DNA of 64,000 bases, from positions 124,001 through 188,000 of the forward strand of contig JAJEAA010000018.1 of NCBI GenBank assembly GCA_022824365.1, given 5' to 3'. Origin of the DNA: Anaerolineae bacterium (lineage in GTDB: Bacteria; Chloroflexota; Anaerolineae; Aggregatilineales; Phototrophicaceae). Positions 16,844-24,575 of the stretch are shown piece after piece. Positions within the stretch are counted from its first letter, which is position 1. Every line of letters starts with the position of its first letter. The notes under the pieces were generated by a model that made no database searches, was not told the DNA's origin, and worked only from the letters and a program-made list of their open reading frames with translations. A program made the position numbers and the translations under genes.

Positions 16844-18580
16844 CTACTCATCGCGATGAGTGTCGTAGTTCATCACCTCATCCGTGATGTAGTAATCGCC
16901 CCAGCAATGCTCGTTGCCCCAATGGGTGGTCGCCAAGCCTTGCCGATCAGGTTCCCAGCAGTTGCCCGTCGCCCCCATATACGGATGCCACAAGTCGCCT
17001 TGAATGCGGTGAACCAGGAAAATCCCGCCGACGTCTTCAACCATGATCCGCTCGGCTTCTTGGTACATCGCAATGCGCTCAGCCGGATCGCCAGTGAAGG
17101 AATTCGCCTCGCGCACCAGATTGTCAAAAGCTTCGTTGCGCCAGGAATGGCGGCCCGTCGAGACCCAGACGCCCATCATGTTGGCCGGATCCAAGTAGTC
17201 CATACCGTAGGACACACCGCCGAATTGAAGCGTCGTCGGACGTTCCAACAGGCGGGTCATATAATCCTGGAATTCAAGATTGTTGACCGTGATTTCGACA
17301 TTCAGGCATTGGCCGATCGAAGCGGCCGCGGCGATGAACCAATCCTGAATGAAGGCGGATTCGCCGCGCAGCGCCAATTCAACCGCCGGGAAGCCTTCGC
17401 CGCCAGGATAGCCGGCCTCAGACAAGAGACCTTGCGCCGCTTCGCAATCGAAGTCCTGGATGTCCTGCAAGCCCGCGCTGTTGGAAGCGGGGAACCCGGG
17501 CGCCAGGAAGGAATAGGCCGGGATGCCCACCGTCGTGCCGACCACATTTTCCACAATGGACTCGCGGTCAAGCGCCTTGGCAAAAGCCAGCCGGACATTG
17601 ACATCGTTGAAGGGCTCGGTGTAGGTGTCCATCAACAGGTAGTCGGTGCGGAAGTCGCCCGCATGCTGACGATAATTCTGCGACATGACCTCATCGGCGA
17701 ATATCACGTCAAAGTCGGCCGGGCTCAGCAAGGACTGGTGTACCTGGTCAATTTCTTGATCCTGGAAAGCCAGGAAGCTGCTGTTGAGCATATCGCCATA
17801 GACAAACTCCAGACGGCGCAGCCAGGGCCTGCGCGGACCAACATAATCCGGATTCGCTTCAAGCACCGCGTGGCTGCCCGGCTCGAATTCGCGGAGGATG
17901 AAAGGACCGGAGGAGACATGCGTCTCGGGATCCAGAATGTAGTCAGGTCCGATCTCCGTCAGCGCTTTGGCTTGCATCGGCGGCCAGAAGAAGAATGTCG
18001 CCGGCAAGGGCGGGAACGGAACTTGCGTCGTCACAGCAAGCGTATTGTCGTCGACGGCTTCCAAGCCAATCTCTTCCGGTGAAATCTCCCCGGCGACCGC
18101 CTCGTCCCAGCCGTCAATGATGCCCAGCCATAACCAGACGAAGTCATAGGCGTGATCCGGATCCGCCATATAACGCCAACTCTCGACCCAGTCATTGGCG
18201 GTGACGGGACTGCCATCACTCCACATCTGATCGCCGCGCAGGTTGAAGGTCCAGGTCAAACCATCTTCGGATACGGACCAGTCTGTGGCGGCCGAGGGAA
18301 TGATTTCCATATTGTTGTTGAGCACAACCAGGGAATCGGAGAATTTATCGAAGGCGCCAGTGCTGCAAATGCGGGAATATACGGTGACGATTGACGACAG
18401 CGAAGTTTCCTGGCGCGCCGAGTCACACAGGTTGCGGTAGACCTGCATCTCGTACGGGGCGGCATCCGCGGGCAACTCGCGCCCGTAGACATCAACATTG
18501 TCTTGCGCAAACGCAGCCGGCACCATCGCAAGCAGCGCAAGCAGCAGCAAGAATGATAGAAAACGTAGACTTCTAGGCAT
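16844..18580 (-). CDS. Family 5 extracellular solute-binding protein (normal domain order)
   Basis: A 578-residue exported binding protein of the SBP_bac_5 family (oligopeptides, dipeptides, some sugars). The signal peptide MPRSLRFLSFLLLLALLAMV ends near AFAQ. The canonical order is kept: the N-terminal 'ATDWSVSEDGLTWTFNLRGDQMWSDGSPVTANDWVESW' block near 95-130, then 'LEAVDDNTLAVTTQVP', 'SSGPFILREFEPGSHAVLEANPDYVGP', 'NDVNVRLAFAKALDRESIV' and the C-terminal Trp-containing region. No lipobox Cys is present, so it may be a free or N-terminally anchored protein. The start is ATG 18580 with AGGAAAGGA upstream, rather than the GTG at 18622. It is the first gene of the importer operon. Confidence 0.92.
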   Translation of the reverse strand: MPRSLRFLSFLLLLALLAMVPAAFAQDNVDVYGRELPADAAPYEMQVYRNLCDSARQETSLSSIVTVYSRICSTGAFDKFSDSLVVLNNNMEIIPSAATDWSVSEDGLTWTFNLRGDQMWSDGSPVTANDWVESWRYMADPDHAYDFVWLWLGIIDGWDEAVAGEISPEEIGLEAVDDNTLAVTTQVPFPPLPATFFFWPPMQAKALTEIGPDYILDPETHVSSGPFILREFEPGSHAVLEANPDYVGPRRPWLRRLEFVYGDMLNSSFLAFQDQEIDQVHQSLLSPADFDVIFADEVMSQNYRQHAGDFRTDYLLMDTYTEPFNDVNVRLAFAKALDRESIVENVVGTTVGIPAYSFLAPGFPASNSAGLQDIQDFDCEAAQGLLSEAGYPGGEGFPAVELALRGESAFIQDWFIAAAASIGQCLNVEITVNNLEFQDYMTRLLERPTTLQFGGVSYGMDYLDPANMMGVWVSTGRHSWRNEAFDNLVREANSFTGDPAERIAMYQEAERIMVEDVGGIFLVHRIQGDLWHPYMGATGNCWEPDRQGLATTHWGNEHCWGDYYITDEVMNYDTHRDE

Positions 18581-18639
18581 TGATAATCCTTTCCTACACA
18601 GATACGAACCAAAATGTAACACAAACGCAATCGCGCCAT

Positions 18640-18667
18640 ATTATAGCAATCTATGGCAAAGTCGCAA
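18640..18667 (-). promoter_or_regulatory. Promoter of the ABC importer operon
   Basis: On the minus strand: TTGCGA (18662-18667), 16-base spacer, perfect TATAAT (18640-18645). Transcription would start near 18633, leaving a leader of about 53 bases to ATG 18580. Confidence 0.55.
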
Positions 18668-18808
18668 TACAAGCTTTGCGTCGGCTCACCGGCATGTATC
18701 CCGTTTAGCGGCTCCCGCAAGGCCGCCTACCCACCCTTTTCTAGCGTTGACGACGGCGATACACTCTTCGCGTTATCCAGCGACTCAAAAGATTGAAAAG
18801 GTCAAGTG

Positions 18809-19987
18809 ATGCCAAGCCCAACTCTATTGGCAAAAAAGATATCCAAATCGCCGACGATCGCGATGAATGACAAGGCGAAACAGCTTGCGGCGGAGGGCAA
18901 GTCCGTTATCGGTCTCGCTGGCGGAGAGCCGGACTTCGACACGCCGCCGCATATTGTCGAGGCGGCGATCAAAGCGCTGCGCGATGGCGAAACGCGTTAT
19001 GCGGCGCCCTCCAAAGGGATTCGTCCGCTGCTGGAAGCGATTGCGGCGAAAACGGAACGGGACAATGATGTCCGCGTCGATCCCATGACCGACATCATTG
19101 TCACGCCCGGCGGCAAGCTGGCGCTCTTCCTGGCGCTCAAAGCCATGCTTGATCCCGGCGACGAAGTCCTGATTCCAGCGCCATATTGGGTCAGTTATCC
19201 GTCAATTACGACGATGGTTGGCGGGGCGCCGGTAACGATCGAGACGAGCAGCGCGGACAACTACAGGCTGGACCTTGACCACATGAAAGCCTTTGTCACG
19301 CCGAAAACCAAGGCGATCATCATCAACTCGCCCTGCAACCCGACTGGACACATGCTTTCCTCGGCCGAGATTGAAGCGGTGGCGACGCTCGCGTTGGAAA
19401 ACGACCTCTACATCATCTCGGACGATATATACGAGAAGCTCAACTTCGATGGGCGTCCGGCTGTTTCGCTGGCGTCGATTCCGGAAATCGCCGATCGCGT
19501 GGTGGTGATCAATGGCATGTCCAAAGCTTACGCGATGACAGGCTGGCGTCTGGGCTGGCTCGCGGGTCCCACATCGCTGATAAGCGTGGCCGGAATGTTC
19601 AATTCACAGACCTCTACCTCGGCCGCCACTTTCACGCAGCATGCCGCGGTCGCCGCGCTCACCGGACCCCAGGACTGCGTAGAAGAGATGCGCAAATCCT
19701 ATGAAGAACGGCGCGACTTCATGGTCAGCGCTTTCAACAGCATCCCGAACATGTCCAGCCCGAATATCGAAGGCGCATTCTACGCCTTCCCCAAAGTGAA
19801 TGAAACGAGCAAGACCAGCGATGAAGTCGCCAACATTATCCTCGACGAGGCGGTGGTTGTCGGCGTGCCGGGCAGCGCCTTTGGCGTCAGCAAAGACGCT
19901 CATATTCGCTTTTCTTTTGCCGAAGACCTCGGCAAGCTGAAGGAAGCTGTTGAAAGAATACGGCGCATTGCTGACAAACTCGCCTGA
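18809..19987 (+). CDS. Class I/II aminotransferase (aspartate aminotransferase-like)
   Basis: A 392-residue PLP enzyme of fold type I. Visible motifs: 'GEPDFDTPPHIVEAA' near the N-terminus, 'PAPYWVSYP', 'NSPCNPTGHMLS' (substrate/PLP contacts), 'ISDDIYEKLNF' and the Schiff-base lysine in 'VVINGMSKAYAMTGWRLGW'; the substrate-carboxylate arginine is in 'HIRFSFA'. This matches the aspartate/prephenate aminotransferase Ib group, which makes aspartate or arogenate. The start is ATG 18809; a GTG lies just before it. The adjacent glycosidase gene begins 27 bases later on the same strand. Aspartate produced here would be substrate for the aspartate kinase encoded nearby, although the two are not in one operon. 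Confidence 0.9.
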   Translation: MPSPTLLAKKISKSPTIAMNDKAKQLAAEGKSVIGLAGGEPDFDTPPHIVEAAIKALRDGETRYAAPSKGIRPLLEAIAAKTERDNDVRVDPMTDIIVTPGGKLALFLALKAMLDPGDEVLIPAPYWVSYPSITTMVGGAPVTIETSSADNYRLDLDHMKAFVTPKTKAIIINSPCNPTGHMLSSAEIEAVATLALENDLYIISDDIYEKLNFDGRPAVSLASIPEIADRVVVINGMSKAYAMTGWRLGWLAGPTSLISVAGMFNSQTSTSAATFTQHAAVAALTGPQDCVEEMRKSYEERRDFMVSAFNSIPNMSSPNIEGAFYAFPKVNETSKTSDEVANIILDEAVVVGVPGSAFGVSKDAHIRFSFAEDLGKLKEAVERIRRIADKLA

Positions 19988-20014
19988 TTCCAAGAGCGAC
20001 GGCGGTCGCCAAAC

Positions 20015-20806
20015 GTGAGGAGCGGATTGCGCCGACAAATGCTCCTTCTTCTATTTGCCGGGCTGCTGGGCGCCTGCAACTTGCCAGCGGAATTGCTGCC
20101 CGCGCTAACAGCCCTGCCGGCAGCCACACCCGTATCGAAATGGGAGACAATCGCCGTCGGGCTGGAGTGGCGGACGCTTCGTCCCGACGGCGGTGATTCG
20201 TCACAGCTTGTCGCCTTACGCATAGACCCGCGGCATTATCGTTTTCGCGCTATCTACCATGCTGGCGCTCCCAAAAGCCTCGCAGGCTGGCTTGAGCTTG
20301 AGCCAAACGCAAGCATCATCATCAACGCCAACTTCTACGATCAAGCGAATCGCGCGCTTGGAGCGGTAGTCAGCGACGGCCGCCTCAGCGGCAGCGCCTA
20401 TCACAACCGCGGCGGAACCTTCCTCGTGCGCAATGGCGCGGCCTCCGTCATCGGCTTTCGCGCCGTACCGCCCCCAATCGATACGACCGTAGACCAGGCG
20501 ATTCAGGGTTTTCCCTTGCTCGTGTTCAACGGCGAGCAAGCCTACTTCGGCTCATCTGCAGGAGAACGAAATCGCCGCACCGTCATTGCCGAGGACGCAG
20601 ACGGCAAGATCCTGATATTGACGGCGCCCTACTTCGGGCCGTCCCTGCAAGACCTCAGCGCCTATTTGCCGTCAACCGATCTCAACATCGTGACAGCAGT
20701 CAACCTGGACGGCGGCGGCTCCACAATGATCGCCATTCCAGCCGCGGACTACTATCAGCCCTCATTCGACGCGGTTCCCACCGTGCTCGCCGTCTACCCG
20801 CGCTGA
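20015..20806 (+). CDS. Exported phosphodiester glycosidase-like lipoprotein (NAGPA/DUF2233 domain)
   Basis: About 263 residues. A short signal segment 'MLLLLFAGLLGAC' ends in a lipobox Cys, followed by a domain of the phosphodiester glycosidase family (related to the uncovering enzyme NAGPA). Family marks are 'IIINANFYD', 'GRLSGSAYHNRGGTFLV', 'GERNRRTVIAED' and 'AVNLDGGGSTMI'. It probably hydrolyses a sugar phosphodiester in surface polysaccharides. The start is uncertain: GTG 20015, TTG 20027 (AGGAG four bases before it) and ATG 20039 are all possible; the signal peptide is intact with each. Confidence 0.8.
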   Translation: MRSGLRRQMLLLLFAGLLGACNLPAELLPALTALPAATPVSKWETIAVGLEWRTLRPDGGDSSQLVALRIDPRHYRFRAIYHAGAPKSLAGWLELEPNASIIINANFYDQANRALGAVVSDGRLSGSAYHNRGGTFLVRNGAASVIGFRAVPPPIDTTVDQAIQGFPLLVFNGEQAYFGSSAGERNRRTVIAEDADGKILILTAPYFGPSLQDLSAYLPSTDLNIVTAVNLDGGGSTMIAIPAADYYQPSFDAVPTVLAVYPR

Positions 20807-20880
20807 CCTAACCTTGCGGCTATCGCCCAGGCTCGAAATCTTGTACCCTCGCCACGGCAAAGCTTTCTACCGGAGTGACA

Positions 20881-21768
20881 ATGCCTAGATTGGCGCAAGT
20901 TGCCACAGCCAGGCAAGCGCAACTGCAAGACGGCAGACGCTTGGGGTTCGCGGAATATGGCGAGCCTGCGGGCAAGCCGGTCATGCTCTTCCATGACCTT
21001 TGGGGCAATCGCAGCCTGCGCCATCCCGATGATTCAATCTTGACGCGCCTCGGCATCCGCTTGATCGGCGTCGACCGGCCTGGCTACGGCGCCTCCAGCC
21101 GCAAGCCCGGGCGCGGCATCATGGATGTCGTGGACGATGTGATGCTGCTCGGCAAAGCGCTGAAGCTTGAGCAATTTGCCGTACTGGGCTACTCAGCCGG
21201 CGGTCCCTATGCGCTTGCCTGCGCCTGGCGGTTTCCGCAAGTCGTCAGTCGCTGCGCAGTTGTTGCCAGTTGGCCCCCGCTGGATCACGCCCTTGGCTTC
21301 CGCGCCTTGCACCCGCTCTATGGCCGCCTGTTTCAGCTTGCCGCCGGCAACGAAGCATTTTTCCGCCTGCTGCTGCGCGCCTTCTTCGTCTTCGATGGCC
21401 AGCGCCCGGCCGACCAATACATTCGTGATCTTGGCAGTTCGCTCTCGCGTATTGACCAAGCTGCCCTGAGCAACATCGACCTGTTTGTCAGTCGGCGCGA
21501 TATGTGGGACGAGATTCGAGGGACCGGCAGCGACAACCTGGCGGACGAGATCCTCGCCCTCATACGCCCTTGGGGCTATCACCTGCAATCTATCCGCGTG
21601 CCGGTCGATATCTGGTGGGGTGACGCCGACCTTTTTTGCTCGCCGGTCGTGGCGCAACGCATGGCGAAAATGATCCCCAACGCTCAACCGCATTGCGAGG
21701 CCCAAGCGGGGCATCTTATGTTGTATTCGCATTGGGAGGCGATTCTGCAAGCCCTGACCGCCGACTAA
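20881..21768 (+). CDS. Alpha/beta hydrolase
   Basis: A 295-residue cytoplasmic alpha/beta hydrolase of the HOOK/esterase-like group. The oxyanion region is 'VMLFHDLWGNRSLR', the nucleophile elbow is GYSAGGP, the acid is in 'WWGDADLFCS' and the histidine in 'AGHLMLYSHWEAIL'. 'IGVDRPGYGASS' follows strand 4 as usual. ATG 20881 has CCGGAG five bases upstream. The substrate is unknown. It converges on the aspartate kinase gene. Confidence 0.85.
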   Translation: MPRLAQVATARQAQLQDGRRLGFAEYGEPAGKPVMLFHDLWGNRSLRHPDDSILTRLGIRLIGVDRPGYGASSRKPGRGIMDVVDDVMLLGKALKLEQFAVLGYSAGGPYALACAWRFPQVVSRCAVVASWPPLDHALGFRALHPLYGRLFQLAAGNEAFFRLLLRAFFVFDGQRPADQYIRDLGSSLSRIDQAALSNIDLFVSRRDMWDEIRGTGSDNLADEILALIRPWGYHLQSIRVPVDIWWGDADLFCSPVVAQRMAKMIPNAQPHCEAQAGHLMLYSHWEAILQALTAD

Positions 21769-21777
21769 AACATAGTC

Positions 21778-23223
21778 TTAATACGGGCTGCCGACCCCGT
21801 TTATCCTGTCGTTCTCAACTGTCTCCAGCGCGAGGCTATGCAACTTCCCCACCGCCCTCTCAAGATCCGCCTCGGCGATGATAAAGGAAATGCTGCACTC
21901 GGATGACCCTTGAGCGATCGCCAGGACATTGATTCTGTTTTCCCCCAAGAGCGAGAAGACCCGGCCCGCCACACCCGGCGTTCCGCGCATGCCGGAACCG
22001 ACCACAGTAATAATCACAATATCGGACAGCACATCCACGCTATCTACGTTGTTGTGCTGGATCTCCCGCTGCAATTCTGTCTCCACCGCTGTTTTGACCG
22101 CCTGCGCCAGCGGGTCAACCACGGTGAAACAGAAGCTCTGCTCCGAGGAGGATTGCGAGATCATCAAGATATTGGCGCCAGCCTTGGCGGAGGCCAGGAA
22201 GGTCCGCCCCGCGATGCCCGGCACACCGAGCATGCCACGGCCGCTGACAGTCAGCATCGAAACGTCTCTGATGCCGGTGACGGCTTTTATCACCGTTGCG
22301 CTGGCTTGCGTCCTGGCGCCCACTAAGGTGCCCGAATGTTTCGGATTAAATGTGTTCCGCACGCGCAGCGGAATGCCGCGATTGATAATGGGTTGTACTG
22401 TCTTGGGATGCAGCACCTTGGCGCCGTAAAACGCAAGCTCGCCGATTTCCTGATACGACACATAGGGCAAGACGCGCGCGCGCTTGTCCAGGCGCGGATC
22501 GGTGGTCATTACCCCGTCCACATCGGTCCAGATTATCAGTTCGTCGCAATCCAGGTAGGCCGCGATAATCGCCGCGCTGTAATCGCTGCCGCCGCGCCCC
22601 AGCGTCGTGATCGTGCCGTCCGGCGTGGCGCCGATGAAACCGGTGATGATCGGCGTAAGTCCGGAATCCAGTTCCTGCCGAAGCGAGCCAGCGACGCGCG
22701 CCTCAGTCTCGCCCCATAGAGGTTCGGCGTCGCCGAACTGATTATCGGTGACGATGAAGGCCTCCGAGTCGAGCTGTCTGGCCGGCAGCGCTCTCGCCTG
22801 CATAACCGCCGCAATAACTCGGCTGCTCAGGCGCTCGCCAAAAGATACAAGCGCATCCGAAATCCTCGGCGTGACTTCGCCCAGGATATACACGGCTTCA
22901 CATAGCTCGACATGACTGCGCAGCAGTTCCTCCATCTCGGCGTCGATGGCTGCGCGGTCGGCATCGGAATCGATCAACCCTTCTATCACCTTAGTGTGCA
23001 TCCGACGAAGCTCATCGCTGATCGCCAAGTATCTGGCGCGATCCCGCGCGGCAGCCGCTGCGGCCGACTCCAAGAGCATATCGGTAACGCCAGCCATCGC
23101 CGAGACAACAACCGCCAACTCGTGCCCCTCAGCCAGGAAGTCTTTGACGATCTCAACGACCTGGGCGATTGCCTCCGGAGATCCAACCGATGTGCCGCCG
23201 AACTTCATCGTATATCTAGCCAT
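21778..23223 (-). CDS. lysC: Aspartate kinase
   Basis: A 481-residue enzyme phosphorylating aspartate, the first step towards lysine, threonine, methionine and isoleucine. The kinase domain starts KFGGTSVG (7-14) and includes 'ITGFIGATPDGTITTLGRGGSDYSAAIIA' and 'LIIWTDVDGVMTTDPR'. Two C-terminal ACT domains follow ('GMLGVPGIAGRTF', 'QSSSEQSF', 'GSGMRGTPGVAGRVF', 'QGSSECSISFII'), a pattern shared with threonine-sensitive kinases fused to homoserine dehydrogenase; here no dehydrogenase domain is attached. The start is ATG 23223 (AGGAAAGGA upstream), matching family N-termini; the open frame continues into the leader but is not coding there. The gene is preceded by a leader peptide and a terminator, described separately. 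Confidence 0.95.
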   Translation of the reverse strand: MARYTMKFGGTSVGSPEAIAQVVEIVKDFLAEGHELAVVVSAMAGVTDMLLESAAAAAARDRARYLAISDELRRMHTKVIEGLIDSDADRAAIDAEMEELLRSHVELCEAVYILGEVTPRISDALVSFGERLSSRVIAAVMQARALPARQLDSEAFIVTDNQFGDAEPLWGETEARVAGSLRQELDSGLTPIITGFIGATPDGTITTLGRGGSDYSAAIIAAYLDCDELIIWTDVDGVMTTDPRLDKRARVLPYVSYQEIGELAFYGAKVLHPKTVQPIINRGIPLRVRNTFNPKHSGTLVGARTQASATVIKAVTGIRDVSMLTVSGRGMLGVPGIAGRTFLASAKAGANILMISQSSSEQSFCFTVVDPLAQAVKTAVETELQREIQHNNVDSVDVLSDIVIITVVGSGMRGTPGVAGRVFSLLGENRINVLAIAQGSSECSISFIIAEADLERAVGKLHSLALETVENDRINGVGSPY

Positions 23224-23305
23224 CACATATTCCTTTCCTGCGCGAAATGGTTTACCCGGAATCGCTTGAGAATGCCCCTTGCAGACAGCTCTCGAAAACA
23301 AAAAA

Positions 23306-23330
23306 GGCGTGTGGAGGTTTTCCACACGCC
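23306..23330 (-). terminator. Intrinsic terminator inside the lysC leader
   Basis: On the minus strand, a perfect ten-base stem GGCGTGTGGA / TCCACACGCC with a five-base AAACC loop is followed at once by TTTTTTGTTTT. It lies 82 bases before the lysC start codon and downstream of the lysC promoter, so it can only act as an attenuator. Confidence 0.85.
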
Positions 23331-23354
23331 CGTTTGCTGCTCGCTTAATTCCGC

Positions 23355-23441
23355 CTACAACAAACCAAAACCTCCACGTTGCGCGCAGTGGCGCATCATA
23401 GTCGAGGTCATAGTCATGCCCATGGCGGCTATTCGTGACAT
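23355..23441 (-). CDS. Met/Thr-rich leader peptide of lysC
   Basis: A 28-codon ORF starting at ATG 23441, about 24 bases after the predicted transcription start, with a weak GGAT ribosome site. The middle reads MGMTMTSTMM: six Met and three Thr codons in the first 16 residues, plus one Ile (codon 4). Stop TAG at 23355. Met, Thr and Ile are end products of the pathway that begins with aspartate kinase, in the same sense as the Thr/Ile-rich leader of enterobacterial thrABC. A shorter version starting at ATG 23423 is possible. The peptide itself is not expected to have a function. Confidence 0.7.
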   Translation of the reverse strand: MSRIAAMGMTMTSTMMRHCAQRGGFGLL

Positions 23442-23471
23442 CGCCGATCCAATTTGTTCCAGTCTGACGGA

Positions 23472-23500
23472 AGTCTAACAAGCGCGTCAAAAGCTGTCAA
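23472..23500 (-). promoter_or_regulatory. lysC promoter
   Basis: On the minus strand: perfect -35 TTGACA (23495-23500), 17-base spacer, -10 TAGACT (23472-23477). Predicted start of transcription near 23465, just ahead of the leader ORF. Confidence 0.65.
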
Positions 23501-23589
23501 GTACACATCTCGCGCTTTCGGCTGGAGCGCATGTATGCTCGCTCGCAGGCGATACCTGTCATTAGGCGTCGGGCTGCCTCCGCTCATCG

Positions 23590-23618
23590 TTTACGGGGGC
23601 GAGACCCTATGCTAAAAT
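23590..23618 (+). promoter_or_regulatory. Promoter of the mtaB-yqeY-ybeY-dgkA operon
   Basis: TTTACG (23590-23595), 17-base spacer, then an extended -10 TGC-TAAAAT (23610-23618). Start of transcription near 23625, 18 bases before ATG 23643. Confidence 0.55.
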
Positions 23619-23642
23619 CACGCCATTTGCAAGTGATGTGCC

Positions 23643-24575
23643 ATGGCTCATTTGGTGGCGGGATCCAGCAACGCATCTGATTCCGGGCAAGGGCGCCTGA
23701 CGGCGAGCGCGCGCATTTTTCTGCTGTGCCTCTGTCTGGCGCTCGCATTGATCGCGGCCAACCTGACATACAGCGCGCTGTCACAGCCGACAGAAGCGCT
23801 TGCCGGCAAGGACGGGGCATTGCTTTATGTCTCCGCCTTCTCCAGCTACAGCGAGGACTGGGATTTGTTTGCAGGCCAACAGAGCGCGCGGATTGTCGCG
23901 GAGCAACTGGAAATCTCTGTGGCGGACGCGCAGACTGCCGCCTGGTCCGCTTCCAAGCCGCGATTTGCTGATTTCGACGCGAGCGTTTCGGCCAGCGCAA
24001 TCGGCGGTCCGCTGGACAACGCATTTGGGCTGGTCTTCCACGTCCAGGACGCTGCGGACGACTCCTGCGCGCTGCCTGCCATCTTGCTCTGCGGAATCAG
24101 CGAGCTTTCGCCCTTAGCCGGCGCGGCTCTGCGCCAAGCTTTTGACGGGCGGCAAACAACCAGCTACAGCGCCTTCATGATCAGCAGCGACGGCTACTAT
24201 TCACTTTGGCGAACGGAAGACGGCGCGGCGAAAGCGCTGAGCGGTTGGATCCCCTCGCCCCACATTAATCAGGGCATCGGCGCGGAAAACGCGATTCGCG
24301 TTCTGTCGCGGAATTCCAACTATCAATTCTTCATCAACGATGTCAACGTCAGTCTATGTATTCCCGATGACGCGGGCGCCGCAAGCACCTATTCCGCCGG
24401 AGAATGCGTCAACGGCAGTATGCGCGATACCTACCGGGACGAGATGAAGCGCAGCGGGAAAATCGGATTGATCGCGCAATCAACCGCGACCGGGGGCGGC
24501 GGCGTGGTTCTGCGCTTTGACAACATGATTGTATACAGCCCGGCCGAGACAGGTCGCGAGGACGCCAGATTATGA
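23643..24575 (+). CDS. Exported or membrane-anchored protein with a jelly-roll-like C-terminal domain
   Basis: I cannot name this 310-residue protein. One hydrophobic segment at about 25-45 (IFLLCLCLALALIAANLTYSAL) acts as signal anchor; the rest lies outside the membrane. 'YYSLWRTEDGAAKALSGWIPSPHINQG', 'IRVLSRNSNYQFFINDVNV' and 'GKIGLIAQSTATGGGGVVLRFDNMIVY' resemble the concanavalin-like jelly roll of LamG/DUF1080 domains, in which a strand order ending in 'FDNIRV' is typical. Four external Cys could form disulfides. Its stop overlaps the mtaB start (ATGA, 24572-24575), so it is translationally coupled to a tRNA-modification gene with no evident functional link. It is the first gene of the operon. 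Confidence 0.7.
   Translation: MAHLVAGSSNASDSGQGRLTASARIFLLCLCLALALIAANLTYSALSQPTEALAGKDGALLYVSAFSSYSEDWDLFAGQQSARIVAEQLEISVADAQTAAWSASKPRFADFDASVSASAIGGPLDNAFGLVFHVQDAADDSCALPAILLCGISELSPLAGAALRQAFDGRQTTSYSAFMISSDGYYSLWRTEDGAAKALSGWIPSPHINQGIGAENAIRVLSRNSNYQFFINDVNVSLCIPDDAGAASTYSAGECVNGSMRDTYRDEMKRSGKIGLIAQSTATGGGGVVLRFDNMIVYSPAETGREDARL

Larger units (their letters stand above)
23224..23465 (-). promoter_or_regulatory. Leader-peptide transcription attenuator of lysC
   Basis: The 5' untranslated region (about 240 nt) holds, in order: a leader ORF (23355-23441); within its last codons the segment GTGGAGGTTTT (23367-23377); and an intrinsic terminator (23306-23330). GTGGAGGTTTT is perfectly complementary over 11 bases to AAAACCTCCAC at 23311-23321, which comprises the terminator loop and half of its 3' arm. 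A ribosome waiting at the Met/Thr codons would leave the segment free to form the antiterminator; a ribosome reaching the stop codon would cover it and allow termination. The terminator cannot belong to an upstream gene because the next gene is divergent. The leader is too short for a lysine riboswitch. Confidence 0.75.

Noticed and set aside
23306-23465. Lysine (L-box) or SAM riboswitch, or T-box, in the lysC leader
   Set aside because: Only about 135 bases lie between the predicted transcript start and the terminator, too short for a lysine riboswitch, and no T-box or SAM core motif is visible; a Met/Thr codon run explains the region better.
23224-23490. N-terminal extension of aspartate kinase (open frame up to 23490)
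   Set aside because: The extension runs through a strong terminator hairpin and lacks similarity to the family; KFGGTSVG sits seven residues after ATG 23223, as is usual, and that ATG has a strong ribosome site.
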